Part shown: positions 17,698 to 26,767 of the stretch, piece after piece | How positions within the stretch are numbered: position 1 is the first letter of the stretch | How the letters are laid out: each line of letters opens with the position of its first letter | Assembly (NCBI RefSeq): GCF_001675165.1 | Contig: NZ_LROS01000011.1 | Coordinates: 357,466 to 421,465, forward strand | Source of the DNA: Clostridium ragsdalei P11 | Lineage (GTDB): Bacteria; Bacillota; Clostridia; Clostridiales; Clostridiaceae | Length of the DNA: 64,000 bases | Reading direction: 5' to 3' | The notes under the pieces: model-generated | What the model was told of the DNA's origin: nothing | The model's input: the letters and a program-made list of their open reading frames with translations, nothing else | Databases searched by the model: none | Translations under genes and position numbers: made by a program

Positions 17698-17706
17698 ATT
17701 ATAGCA
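17698..17706 (-). promoter_or_regulatory. Possible extended -10 promoter for the che operon
   Basis: On the minus strand TGC-TATAAT (17706-17698) forms an extended -10 element in the 124-base gap before cheW. No good -35 box is seen at 17 bases. It is weak evidence, given the AT-rich background; the operon may equally be read through from upstream. Confidence 0.3.
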
Positions 17707-17753
17707 TATATCTACTTAAAATAGCATATATCATGCATTTTGCAACAGGATTT

Positions 17754-19706
17754 TTATAGAACAAATTTATCGACTACCATATCCCCTTCCTTCAAATATA
17801 CATGTACATCTTTACTTGGAGAATCTAGAACAATTTCTTTGTTTTCAATTTTAAATACTGTATTGTGATAAGCCACATCTGCCCATATATGGCCGTCTTT
17901 ACTTCCTACTTGAAGTTTTGTAGAAACCCCTGCTACACTTCCTACAATCTTACACTTTATTTCATTTTCAGCTTTTAGTGTTCCCCCTCTTGCCACACTC
18001 TTTTCTTGCAAAAATTCAATGGAACCATTGGCAGCAATTTGTGACACATATTCTCCTTTTCCTTTTATTATTATATCACCAGAACTCTGTATATTGGAGT
18101 CCTGACAGTAAGATAAAACCACTTTCACAGGAAGTGCCCTTGTGTCTTTTAGTTCCTCTATTTTATCCTCAATAATTTTCATTAACTCATTTAACTCGGA
18201 ACAACTTTTAATGCTTATGGGTCCCATTCCTATAAGTTTGGTTTTGATATACTTTACAATTTTATCCTCTCGATAATCATCATTTTCAACATTCAAGTCT
18301 GCAATTACATTTATGCCCATCTTAATAAGTCCCTTGAATTTACTTTCTAATAATATTTTTATTATTTCTCCATCCTTTTTACTTTTACCAAGCAGGTTAT
18401 AGTCTTTTATCTCTTTTACAGCCCCCACTAACTGTTCCATATTCTTATTAAATTTGCTCAGGTGTTCCACAGCCTTAATTTTCTTTACGCTGTCACCACC
18501 ACCACATATTTGAGAACTAACAACAGTTTGTCCTATACTTATATCTCCTTTTACATTTAAAGTAGCCCTTTCTACTTCTTTGTCCACAATAAGGTCATTG
18601 CCACATTCTACTTTCATGCCTTCTTTTACATTTCCATGTATAATTACATCACCAATAAAATTTATATTTCCAGTACTTATATCCACATCTCCATTAATCT
18701 CATGTACCTGATGGACATAATAAGTGTTACTTTTTATGGAGGGTTTACCATCTATTGATGCTTCAACAGTGTTTTCATCTTTAAGTATACATCCATTTCC
18801 AACCTTTACTTTAATTTGTTTTATTGGTTTGCATTTTAAAACCTTTCCAGTAACATCAAATCCATCTTTACCTAAAGTTCCATTATGTTTTACTGCAATT
18901 ATATCTCCTTTTTTTACAACATTTATAGTACCTATACTTTTAAAGTCTATATTTCCCACTGTATCTTCTTTTAAAACTACCGAGGTTTGAAACTTATTCT
19001 CTAGAAAATCATCTTCACCATTTATAGCTTCTTTTCCACAAGCTACTACAAGTTTTTTATCACCGTTTACAGCTTCTTTCAAATTTTCTTCCATTATACC
19101 ATAAACCACTTTATTATTAGATAATTCGTTCTTAATTTCATTTACTGTATACATGGGAGGCTTTATTGATTGAATTATTTCTCCTTCAAAATTCACTTTA
19201 TGACTTTCATCTTTGTCTTTTAGTTTGTAAACGTTTTTAGTTATATATTTAACTTCAGCATATGCTTTCATCCTGTCATCAGATAGATATATATTCATTT
19301 GTCTTTTTGGTTCATCTTCCTCAAAAACTATTTCTATTTTATTTTTGCTAAATATTTCACATTTATCCTTAACTTCAGCTCCATCTACAAAAATAGATAT
19401 ATTATGTCCCCTATGCAATACTGCAGGTTCCCCATCTTCAATAGGATCCTTTACAATTATCTTACCATTTTCTAATTTTATGGTTCCATCCTTTTCATTT
19501 GTTTTTACAATTTCCTTCTCAATCCCAGAATTTACATTACTCTGGTCTTCTTCGCCAAAAGATACTTCTATTATTACTTTTTTTCTAAAAAGCAATTTGC
19601 TTTTCTTAACAACCTTATATTGTAATTTATCTTTTGGCAGATTTAGCTTACAGCTGGCAGATTCTAAGCATTCCTCTAGTGAAGTACCATGAAACAATTC
19701 TTTCAT
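17754..19706 (-). CDS. FapA (DUF342) family protein
   Basis: Proteins of this family (flagellar assembly protein A, DUF342) are widespread next to motility and chemotaxis genes; the biochemical role is unclear. The 650-residue product starts with a Jag-N-like segment (SLEECLESASCKLNLPKDKL). It has a middle region of repeated short Gly-turn beta strands typical of the FapA beta-helix (GDVDISTGNINFIGDVIIHG, NVKGDISIGQTVVSSQICGG), a coiled-coil stretch (about 410-530) and more beta repeats (SSGDIIIKGKGEYVSQIAAN). There is no signal peptide or membrane segment. Its position, 124 bases upstream of cheW and co-directional, supports a motility link. Confidence 0.85.
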   Translation of the reverse strand: MKELFHGTSLEECLESASCKLNLPKDKLQYKVVKKSKLLFRKKVIIEVSFGEEDQSNVNSGIEKEIVKTNEKDGTIKLENGKIIVKDPIEDGEPAVLHRGHNISIFVDGAEVKDKCEIFSKNKIEIVFEEDEPKRQMNIYLSDDRMKAYAEVKYITKNVYKLKDKDESHKVNFEGEIIQSIKPPMYTVNEIKNELSNNKVVYGIMEENLKEAVNGDKKLVVACGKEAINGEDDFLENKFQTSVVLKEDTVGNIDFKSIGTINVVKKGDIIAVKHNGTLGKDGFDVTGKVLKCKPIKQIKVKVGNGCILKDENTVEASIDGKPSIKSNTYYVHQVHEINGDVDISTGNINFIGDVIIHGNVKEGMKVECGNDLIVDKEVERATLNVKGDISIGQTVVSSQICGGGDSVKKIKAVEHLSKFNKNMEQLVGAVKEIKDYNLLGKSKKDGEIIKILLESKFKGLIKMGINVIADLNVENDDYREDKIVKYIKTKLIGMGPISIKSCSELNELMKIIEDKIEELKDTRALPVKVVLSYCQDSNIQSSGDIIIKGKGEYVSQIAANGSIEFLQEKSVARGGTLKAENEIKCKIVGSVAGVSTKLQVGSKDGHIWADVAYHNTVFKIENKEIVLDSPSKDVHVYLKEGDMVVDKFVL

Positions 19707-19768
19707 AATTATCTCCCCCTAATAAAAAACTTCAACACCATATATAATATATCTTAAACCCTCTATTT

Positions 19769-20596
19769 CTAATCTCTATCAAAACTTTCTATATCATCTC
19801 TTACTTCTTTATCGTATGCTTTTATAATTTTAAGCAGTACTTTATTATTTGAAGAATCAAATTTAACGTTTTCCACTTTCTTTATAGGCAGTACTTTTGG
19901 TGACGTACCGGATATAAACAACGCATCAAATTTTTCTACATCTTTATAACTTACATCTTTCTCTGACACCTCAAGACCTATTTTGCTGCATATATCCATT
20001 ACAACCTTTCTCGTAGTTCCAGGAAGCACATTTTTTAATGGTGCAGTTACAATGGTATTACCCTTTATCATAAATATATTGGACTTACTCCCTTCTGTAA
20101 TATTCCCCCTATTATCCACAAGTATAGCTTCAAACACCTTCTTTTCTTTTATCGTACTGTCTACCTTAGTTCTAAACTTATTATTTATCACTTTTGCATT
20201 TGGATTTTCTCTTTCTCCATGATAAAAGATTGTGTCTACTCCTACTTCATACTCTTCTAGAGATGGATAATTATAAGGCAAGAAATAAGCCAAAAATGTA
20301 TTCTTTTCATAGAAATTAAAAATAATCTTTATATTACCTATGGAAATTTGATTTGCCTTTATAAGTTCTAATATCTTATTTTTAATATCTTTTTCATTAA
20401 GCCATAATCTTAAATTAGTTATTCTTGCTGAGTTTTCCATGCGTTTCAAATGTAACTTTAAAAAAAGTGGTTTTCCATCTATAATACGTATTACCTCATA
20501 TATGGACTTTCCTTGCTTAAATTCACTTTCACTGAATTCCTTTTTATCTTTTAATTCATTATTATATAAAAAAAATTTTTCAATACATTCACTCAT
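19769..20596 (-). CDS. Class IV aminotransferase (aminodeoxychorismate lyase / branched-chain aminotransferase family)
   Basis: PLP-dependent fold-type IV enzyme. The 275-residue length fits 4-amino-4-deoxychorismate lyase (PabC), D-amino-acid transaminase or a short branched-chain aminotransferase. Visible signatures: FKQGKSIYEVIRIIDGKPLF near the N-terminus, the expected PLP-lysine region VINNKFRTKVDST, and VDNRGNITEGSKSNIFMIKG, followed by VLPGTTRKVVMDICSKIGLE and FISGTSPKVLPIKKV. These are family-level motifs and do not decide the substrate. No folate genes are adjacent. It is the first gene before the FapA-like gene, with only a 62-base gap, so it may share a transcript with the motility genes by chance. 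Confidence 0.85.
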   Translation of the reverse strand: MSECIEKFFLYNNELKDKKEFSESEFKQGKSIYEVIRIIDGKPLFLKLHLKRMENSARITNLRLWLNEKDIKNKILELIKANQISIGNIKIIFNFYEKNTFLAYFLPYNYPSLEEYEVGVDTIFYHGERENPNAKVINNKFRTKVDSTIKEKKVFEAILVDNRGNITEGSKSNIFMIKGNTIVTAPLKNVLPGTTRKVVMDICSKIGLEVSEKDVSYKDVEKFDALFISGTSPKVLPIKKVENVKFDSSNNKVLLKIIKAYDKEVRDDIESFDRD

Positions 20597-20723
20597 GTAA
20601 ATCCCCTTTTCCTATATTTTATTATTATTTATAACAGAATTTAAGTAAATGTTGCCATTTAATCCTTATTATATTCTATCATTATCTACAAGTTATTTTC
20701 TACATTACAATGATTAAACTTAA

Positions 20724-20980
20724 AAACTTTGCGAAGCAAAGTTTCGCAAGTTAAGAATTAATAATGAATAATTAATAGTGAAGGATGATTTTTAGCTGTC
20801 GCAAAAAATCTTTAAATTTATATAAATCAACGCTTAGTAATGTTTTGCTTTAGCAAAACGAGTCCTCAAAAATTAAATTAAAGATTTTTTGTAGTGTAAC
20901 GAAGAAAAATCCACATTAACTATTAATTCTTCATTCTTAACTATTAATTTAAAATATTGTTTCGCAACTTTTTTTATATT
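20724..20980. repeat. Family-1 palindromic element, copy A (forward)
   Basis: It holds GTTAAGAATTAATAATGAAT, GTGAAGGATGATTTTTAGCT, the core CAAAAAATCTTTAAATTTAT, an inner hairpin GTTTTGCTTTAGCAAAAC, the core mate AAAGATTTTTTGTAGTGTAA, and CCACATTAACTATTAATTCT. The outer ends add GCGAAGCAAAGTTTCGCAAG on the left and TGTTTCGCAACTTTTTTTAT on the right. Longest copy in the forward orientation. It fills most of the 460-base gap between divergent genes. Confidence 0.82.
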
Positions 20981-21018
20981 ATAATTCTAAACAAAGTTCC
21001 CTGCACTAGATAAGGTTT

Positions 21019-21047
21019 TTAATAGCGGTAAAGTATGATATTATAAT
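21019..21047 (+). promoter_or_regulatory. Possible sigma-A promoter for the HAD gene
   Basis: TTAATA (21019-21024), 17 bases, then TATAAT (21042-21047), about 20 bases before the SD-linked TTG start. The -10 is perfect; the -35 matches 4 of 6 consensus bases. Confidence 0.4.
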
Positions 21048-21067
21048 TAAATAAGGAAGTGATTTAT

Positions 21068-21712
21068 TTGGAAAGACTCGCAATATTCGACGTAGACTTT
21101 ACTCTAACAAATAGTGAAACCTTAATGGAATTTTACATATTTATGGTAAAAAGACGTCCTAGACTCATAGTATATGCACCTTTTAGCATTATGTCTGCCC
21201 TTTTATTTGTACTGAAGGTTTTTAGTGCTAAAAAAGCCAAAGAAAACTTTATTTCATTTATAAACGGAATAAGTGAAAAGGATATGGAACTTTTGACAAA
21301 AGAATTTTACGAAAAAAGATTGAGTAAAATATTTTATAAAGATGCATTGTATACCTTGAAAAAATTAAAAAATAGTGGCTGCAAAATATATCTAATATCT
21401 GCTTCTGCAGAATTTTATTTAAAAGAACTCTATAAAATAGAGGAAGTTGATAAAATAATAGGTACACGATTTGAAATTGTAAATGGAAAGCACACTAGAA
21501 AAATCCTAGGACAAAACTGCAAAGGAGAAGAAAAAGTAGCAAGACTTATGGAATCTTTAAAAAAAGACAATATAGAAGTTGACTTTAAAAATTCTTATAT
21601 GTTCTCAGATTCACTATCTGATTTGCCCCTCTTCAAATTGGTAGGCAATCCTTATCTTATAAATTACACAAGAAAAGATAACCAGGGAATTGAAGTTTTA
21701 AGATGGAAGTGA
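21068..21712 (+). CDS. HAD-superfamily hydrolase, subfamily IB (SerB-like phosphatase)
   Basis: A small cytoplasmic phosphatase of the haloacid dehalogenase superfamily. Motif I is LAIFDVDFTLTNSE (catalytic D-x-D-x-T); motif II is the ISASAE segment after GCKIYL; motif III/IV is the FSDSLSDLPLF acidic pair. The length and the helical cap between motifs I and II fit subfamily IB, which includes phosphoserine phosphatases and related lipid or sugar phosphatases; the substrate cannot be told. TTG at 21068 is preferred, because AAGGAAG lies at proper distance, whereas the GTG at 21059 sits inside the ribosome site. It is the only plus-strand gene in the first 45 kb and is alone in its transcript. 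Confidence 0.85.
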   Translation: MERLAIFDVDFTLTNSETLMEFYIFMVKRRPRLIVYAPFSIMSALLFVLKVFSAKKAKENFISFINGISEKDMELLTKEFYEKRLSKIFYKDALYTLKKLKNSGCKIYLISASAEFYLKELYKIEEVDKIIGTRFEIVNGKHTRKILGQNCKGEEKVARLMESLKKDNIEVDFKNSYMFSDSLSDLPLFKLVGNPYLINYTRKDNQGIEVLRWK

Positions 21713-21719
21713 AGTCAAT

Positions 21720-21828
21720 TGAAAATCGACTAAATAATAAATATCAAAGAACAAATAACATATAATGATAATTTTCCTCCTAACGTCAGAAAATATTAAA
21801 ATCATCATTATTTGAACTTTAAACTTTT
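21720..21828. repeat. Small imperfect palindrome downstream of the HAD gene
   Basis: AAATAACATATAATGATAAT and, inverted, AAATAATGATGATTTTAATA flank a CTCCTAACGTCAG core. ATATCAAAGAAC and ATTTGAACTTT at the edges resemble the flgK-flgL hairpin at 5793-5862, and CAGAAAAT resembles 1830-1930. Confidence 0.45.
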
Positions 21829-21829
21829 T

Positions 21830-21870
21830 AATTGGCAACATATAGTTAAAAAAACTATATGTTGCCAATT
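21830..21870. terminator. Perfect 18-bp hairpin between convergent genes
   Basis: AATTGGCAACATATAGTT (21830-21847) and its exact complement (21853-21870) enclose an A5 loop. It lies between the stop of the plus-strand HAD gene and the stop (21873) of the minus-strand DUF1292 gene. T-rich sequence follows on the plus strand. It probably terminates both transcripts. Confidence 0.7.
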
Positions 21871-21872
21871 AA

Positions 21873-22220
21873 TTATTCTTCTTCCATTAATTTTTCATAG
21901 TACTTTGAAACTTCATCAAATTCGTTATCTTCTGGAATAACAAGTTCTCCTTCATTTTCTACTTTAAATAAATAAGTGGAACCATTCTCAGGATTCTCAA
22001 CTACGGCATATTTTCCTTCTTTATATTCAAAACCATCAACTATTTCGCAGGAAACTATCTCTCCATTTTCATCCTCTAAATCTACTATTAAAGGATCGGA
22101 ATCTTCACAGCCGCATCCACAGCCGCAGTCATGTTCATGTTCATGTGTTTCTGTGCAGCCACAATTTTCTTCTTTGCTAGTACAACCACAGTTGCATTCA
22201 TTTAAATTTTCTTTATCCAT
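21873..22220 (-). CDS. DUF1292 protein with Cys/His-rich N-terminus
   Basis: The C-terminal two thirds (from DSDPLIVDLEDENGEIVSCE to YLFKVENEGELVIPEDNEFD) match the DUF1292 family, small acidic proteins common in Clostridia, often near udk/yrrK/mreB-type housekeeping genes; function unknown. The N-terminal 40 residues are unusual: CNCGCTSKEENCGCTE, then HEHEHDCGCGCGCED, with 10 cysteines and three histidines in CxC and CGC spacing. That would be able to bind soft metal ions, by analogy with metallothionein-like and NifU/hydrogenase accessory tails; this is inference. A stop codon lies upstream in frame, and the region upstream holds a hairpin and an orphan ribosome-site-like sequence (22283-22291). 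Confidence 0.75.
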   Translation of the reverse strand: MDKENLNECNCGCTSKEENCGCTETHEHEHDCGCGCGCEDSDPLIVDLEDENGEIVSCEIVDGFEYKEGKYAVVENPENGSTYLFKVENEGELVIPEDNEFDEVSKYYEKLMEEE

Positions 22221-22225
22221 AAAGT

Positions 22226-22291
22226 AAACCTGGCATTTATTATTTTAACAGTATGTTACAAATATATTTGCCAGGAATCTTCACCTCCTTT
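22226..22291 (-). promoter_or_regulatory. Leader with hairpin and orphan ribosome-site-like sequence before the DUF1292 gene
   Basis: On the minus strand a near-perfect AAAGGAGGTGA sequence (about 22291-22281) is followed not by an ORF but by CCTGGCAAATAT and, about 30 bases later, ATAAATGCCAGG, which pair. The ATG of the gene follows 8 bases after the hairpin. No ATG, GTG or TTG start at normal distance from this ribosome site opens a frame longer than 14 codons. Confidence 0.35.
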
Positions 22292-22387
22292 TAACTGTTA
22301 TGTTCTAATTTTAACCTTAATTGCTCTATAATAAAAGTATTTTTTTAATATTTTTAAATGGACAAACTAATTTTTTAAATAACAAAG

Positions 22388-22596
22388 TTCAAAAGCTTCG
22401 CAAGTTAAGAATTAATAATGAAAAATTAATAGTGAAGGATGATTTTTAGCTATCGCAAAAAATCTTTAAATTTATATAAATCAACAATGTTGCGCTTTAG
22501 CGAAACGAGTGGTGAAAATCTTAATCAAAGATTTTTTGTAGTGTAACGAAAAAAAATCCACATTAACTATTAATTCTTCATTCTTAACTATTAATT
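22388..22596. repeat. Family-1 palindromic element, copy B (forward)
   Basis: Same order as copy A: AAGTTAAGAATTAATAATGA, GTGAAGGATGATTTTTAGCT, CAAAAAATCTTTAAATTTAT, inner hairpin with CGCTTTAGCG, AAAGATTTTTTGTAGTGTAA, and CCACATTAACTATTAATTCT. Compared with copy A the inner hairpin has a T-A to C-G change that keeps pairing. It ends directly at the PFOR terminator. Confidence 0.82.
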
Positions 22597-22636
22597 AAAA
22601 AAGTACCAGACAGCTTACGCCATCTGATACCTTTTA
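22597..22636 (-). terminator. Terminator of the PFOR gene
   Basis: On the minus strand GGTATCAGATGGC, a GTAA loop and GCTGTCTGGTACT, followed by six Ts. Pairing includes G-U pairs. It lies 14 bases beyond the PFOR stop codon. Confidence 0.82.
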
Positions 22637-22649
22637 TTAAATTGCTTGA

Positions 22650-25600
22650 TTACTGTTCGCTGTCAAGCTTTTTATATCCTGCAATTCTTTGAAGAGCATC
22701 TTTCTTAGTCTTTTCAAATAATGCATCTGCCTGATCTGGGAATTGTTTAGCAAGTGAAGAGTATCTTACTTCTCCCATTAGGAATTCCTTGAAATCTGTA
22801 GTTGGTTCTTTTGAATCCAAACTAAATGATTTCTTTCCTTCTTCTTTTAATTCTGGATTGTATCTGTAAAGTGCCCAATATCCACAATCAACAGCTCTCT
22901 TAGCTTCTCTCTGGCTCTTTCCCATTCCAACTCTTAAACCATGATTGATACATGGAGCATAAGCTATTATAAGTGATGGACCATGATAAGCTTCTGCTTC
23001 ATGAATTGCCTTTAATGCCTGATTCTTATCAGCACCCATTGAAATCTGAGCTACATAAACATATCCATAACTCATAGCCATCATTCCAAGATCTTTCTTC
23101 TTAGTCTTTTTACCACTTGCAGCAAATTTAGCTACAGCAGCTGTTGGAGTTGATTTTGAAGATTGTCCACCTGTATTTGAATATACTTCTGTATCAAGTA
23201 CAAGAATATTTACATCTTCATTTGAAGCTAAAACATGATCTACTCCGCCGTATCCTATATCATAGCCCCAGCCGTCTCCACCGATTATCCAGTGAGATCT
23301 CTTTACTAAAAAGTCTCTATTTTCATAAATATCATTTAATAAAGCATTATTTCCCTTTTCTTTTTCAAGTAAAGCTGTTATTTTATCAGCTCTTTCTCTT
23401 GTTCCTTCACCTTCAGCAAAGTTTTTAATCCAGTCTTCAAAAGCAGCTTTAAGTTCTGCACTTAAACTACCCTTTAAAGCTTCTTCAATTTTATCTTGAA
23501 GTCTTTCTCTTGTCTGTTTAACTCCAAGGAACATACCTAATCCATATTCAGCATTATCCTCAAATAATGAGTTAGCCCAAGATGGACCATGTCCTCTATA
23601 GTTAGTTGTATATGGAGTTGCTGGTGCTGATGCTCCCCAAATTGATGAACATCCTGTAGCATTTGCTATCATCATTCTGTCACCAAATAATTGAGTTACA
23701 AGTTTAACATAAGGAGTCTCTCCGCATCCTGCACAAGCTCCTGAGAACTCAAGTAATGGCTGCTCAAACTGACTTGCTTTTACACTATATTTGTCCTTCA
23801 TTGGATTATCCTTATGAGATACAGTATTAACAGCATAATCCCAAGCTTCTGTCTTTGACAGCTGAGTATCTACTGGCTTCATAACAAGAGCTTTTTCTTT
23901 TGCTGGACATACATCTTCACAGTTTCCACATCCTGAACAATCAAGTGGTGAAATAGCCATTGTAAATTTAAGTCCCTTTGCTCCATTTGCATCTTTAGCT
24001 TCAAATCCTTGAGGTGCTTTAGCTAATTCTTCTTCAGTTGTAAGAACTGGTCTTATAGCTGCGTGTGGACATACAAATGAACACTGGTTACATTGTATAC
24101 ATTTGTCTACTTGCCATTCTGGAACATTTATAGCTATTCCTCTCTTTTCATAAGCTGCAGTTCCTGCTGGGAATGTACCATCTTCCATTCCTAAAAATGC
24201 ACTTACTGGAAGCTTATCTCCATCTTGTCTATTCATAGGGTTAACTATCTTTTCTATGAATGCTGGATCTTTCTTAGCTTCTACTGCTTCATCTTTAGCA
24301 TCTTTCCATGAAGCTGGAACATCTATTTTAACTACTGCATTTACGCCCTTGTCTATAGCAGCATTGTTCATATCTACAACTTTTTGTCCCTTCTTACCAT
24401 AAGAAGTTACAACTGCTTCTTTTAAGTACTTAACAGCATCATCTATTGGTATGATATTTGCAATCTTGAAGAATGCAGACTGACATATCATGTTTACTCT
24501 TCCGCCAAGTCCAATTTCCTGTGCTATTTTAACAGCATTTAGTGTATAGAAATTTATGTTATTATTTGCTATATATCTCTTCATTGAAGCTGGTAATTCT
24601 TTTTCCAATTCTTCTGGGGTCCAGATTGTATTTAATAAGAAGTTACCACCTTTTTTAAGTCCTTCAAGTACATTATACTTGTGAACATAAGATTTATTGT
24701 GAACTGCAATGAAATCAGCCTTATCTATAAGATATGGTGATTTTATTGGTGATTTACCAAATCTTAAGTGAGAAACTGTTATTCCACCAGATTTCTTTGA
24801 ATCATATGCAAAGTATCCTTGAGCATACATATCTGTATGGTCTCCAATGATCTTTATAGCACTCTTGTTTGCTCCAACAGTACCATCTGATCCAAGTCCC
24901 CAGAACTTACAAGCTGTAGTTCCTTGTGGTGTTGTATTTATATCTTCTCCTATAGGTAATGAACTATTTGTAACATCATCAACTATGCTTAATGTAAATC
25001 TATCCTTAGGTTTATCTGATTTTAAGTTTTCAAATACTGGTAGAATATGTGATGGTAATACATCTTTTGAACCAAGTCCATATCTTCCACCAACTATAAC
25101 TGGTTGTACTTCTTGTCCATAGAAAGCATTCTTAACATCTAAGTAAAGAGGTTCTCCAATTGATCCTGGTTCTTTTGTTCTATCAAGAACTGCAATTTTC
25201 TTAACAGTCTTTGGTATGTATTTCATAAAGTGTTTTATTGAGAATGGTCTATATAAATGAACTGTAAGTAATCCAACTTTTTCACCTTTTGCAGTTAAGT
25301 AATCAATTACTTCTTCTACAGTTTCACAGACAGAACCCATAGCTATTATAATTCTCTCTGCATCTTTTGCTCCATAGTAATTAAATAGGTGATATTCTCT
25401 TCCTGTAAGTTTAGTCATTTCTTGCATATAATCTTCAACTATTTCTGGAAGTGCTTCATAGTACTTGTTTGAAACTTCTCTTTCCTGGAAATATATATCA
25501 GGATTTTGAGCTGTACCACGAGTTACAGGATGATCTGGATTTAAAGCTCTTCTTCTAAAATCATTCAAAGCTTTCTGATCAACTAATTTTGCTAATTCTT

Positions 25601-26162
25601 CATACTCTAATAATTCGATTTTTTGAATTTCATGAGAAGTTCTGAATCCATCAAAGAAGTTTACAAATGGAACTCTTCCTTTTATTGCAGCTAAATGCGC
25701 TACTGCTGAAAGATCCATAACCTGTTGTACTGAACTTTCTGCAAATAGAGCAAATCCAGTTTGTCTTGTTGCCATAACATCTTGATGGTCACCAAATATG
25801 TTAAGTGAATTTGCAGCTACTGCTCTAGCTGATACATGGAATACTCCTGGTAATAATTCACCAGCAATCTTATACATGTTAGGTATCATAAGTAATAAAC
25901 CTTGAGATGCAGTATATGTACTAGTCAATGCTCCTGCTTGTAGTGAACCATGTACGGCTCCTGATGCTCCAGCCTCTGATTGCATCTCCATAACTTTTAC
26001 TTTTTGTCCAAAAATATTTTTCTTTCCTTTAGCTACCCATTCATCTACATGTTCTGCCATTGGTGATGATGGAGTTATTGGATAAATAGCTGCTACATCA
26101 GTAAATGCATAGGAAATATAAGCAGCAGCAGTATTTCCATCCATAGTTTTCATTTTACGCAT
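22650..26162 (-). CDS. nifJ: Pyruvate:ferredoxin (flavodoxin) oxidoreductase, single-chain
   Basis: Interconverts pyruvate + CoA with acetyl-CoA + CO2, using ferredoxin as electron partner; in acetogens it also runs towards pyruvate synthesis. The 1170-residue single chain contains all PFOR domains: the TPP pyrimidine domain (DGNTAAAYISYAFTDVAAIY, ITPSSPMAEHVDEW), the gamma domain (YGLGSKDVLPSH), the 8Fe-8S ferredoxin insert (CIQCNQCSFVCPHAAI and CSGCGNCEDVCPAKEK), the proximal cluster (CAGCGETPYVKL) and the TPP-binding motif GDGWGYDIGYGGVDHVL with TEVYSNTGGQSSKSTPTAAV. ATG at 26162 has AGGAGAGG upstream; the open frame extends seven codons further but through that ribosome site. Monocistronic, with its own terminator. 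Codon use is smoother than its neighbours, as for a highly expressed gene. Confidence 0.97.
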   Translation of the reverse strand: MRKMKTMDGNTAAAYISYAFTDVAAIYPITPSSPMAEHVDEWVAKGKKNIFGQKVKVMEMQSEAGASGAVHGSLQAGALTSTYTASQGLLLMIPNMYKIAGELLPGVFHVSARAVAANSLNIFGDHQDVMATRQTGFALFAESSVQQVMDLSAVAHLAAIKGRVPFVNFFDGFRTSHEIQKIELLEYEELAKLVDQKALNDFRRRALNPDHPVTRGTAQNPDIYFQEREVSNKYYEALPEIVEDYMQEMTKLTGREYHLFNYYGAKDAERIIIAMGSVCETVEEVIDYLTAKGEKVGLLTVHLYRPFSIKHFMKYIPKTVKKIAVLDRTKEPGSIGEPLYLDVKNAFYGQEVQPVIVGGRYGLGSKDVLPSHILPVFENLKSDKPKDRFTLSIVDDVTNSSLPIGEDINTTPQGTTACKFWGLGSDGTVGANKSAIKIIGDHTDMYAQGYFAYDSKKSGGITVSHLRFGKSPIKSPYLIDKADFIAVHNKSYVHKYNVLEGLKKGGNFLLNTIWTPEELEKELPASMKRYIANNNINFYTLNAVKIAQEIGLGGRVNMICQSAFFKIANIIPIDDAVKYLKEAVVTSYGKKGQKVVDMNNAAIDKGVNAVVKIDVPASWKDAKDEAVEAKKDPAFIEKIVNPMNRQDGDKLPVSAFLGMEDGTFPAGTAAYEKRGIAINVPEWQVDKCIQCNQCSFVCPHAAIRPVLTTEEELAKAPQGFEAKDANGAKGLKFTMAISPLDCSGCGNCEDVCPAKEKALVMKPVDTQLSKTEAWDYAVNTVSHKDNPMKDKYSVKASQFEQPLLEFSGACAGCGETPYVKLVTQLFGDRMMIANATGCSSIWGASAPATPYTTNYRGHGPSWANSLFEDNAEYGLGMFLGVKQTRERLQDKIEEALKGSLSAELKAAFEDWIKNFAEGEGTRERADKITALLEKEKGNNALLNDIYENRDFLVKRSHWIIGGDGWGYDIGYGGVDHVLASNEDVNILVLDTEVYSNTGGQSSKSTPTAAVAKFAASGKKTKKKDLGMMAMSYGYVYVAQISMGADKNQALKAIHEAEAYHGPSLIIAYAPCINHGLRVGMGKSQREAKRAVDCGYWALYRYNPELKEEGKKSFSLDSKEPTTDFKEFLMGEVRYSSLAKQFPDQADALFEKTKKDALQRIAGYKKLDSEQ

Positions 26163-26767
26163 AAAAATTCCTCTCCTTTTCAAGTATATAATTAAATCTT
26201 TTTATTAAACTAGCAATAGTATAACATAACCTACATTGTACTATTTAGATTTAATACAAAACATAATCTTAAATAACTATACTTACTTTTTACATACAAT
26301 TAATACAGATATAGTACTACCATTAGTACAGTAAATAGCACAGCATTTTTTTACAATTAAAAACTTGTATTAAATATCTAAAAAAGTACATTGAAAAGTA
26401 CTTAACTATCTTTATTAAATTAAGTATCTTATGTATTCTACTATTTTAATATACATCAAAATTCTAAACATGTAAAATACATTTTGGGAAAATTAAAAAT
26501 TAATTTAAAACCTTATATTACAGGTGTGCATTTTTCCTAATACAGCTTTATCTTAATTTATAATAGTCTGTAAAAAGGAATACAAGTAATGCTTTTCACC
26601 TTCGTTTATAACTCTACATTATTCTCTACTATTTTTCAAGTAATTTATGGTATTTTTTAAATTTTTATGGTTGTTTTGCACTAAATAGCTGTTTAATTGT
26701 TAACATTTTTTTATATAACAGCTTTTTAAGACAGTTTTTTTAAGTTATTCTATAAACAGAGTTCTTG
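26163..26767. other. Long AT-rich gap upstream of PFOR, no gene found
   Basis: About 600 bases before PFOR hold no plausible ORF and no RNA gene that I can recognise. On the minus strand there are several weak promoter-like hexamers (for example TATACT at about 26220) but none with a convincing -35 at the right spacing. The PFOR promoter must be here. Confidence 0.4.
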
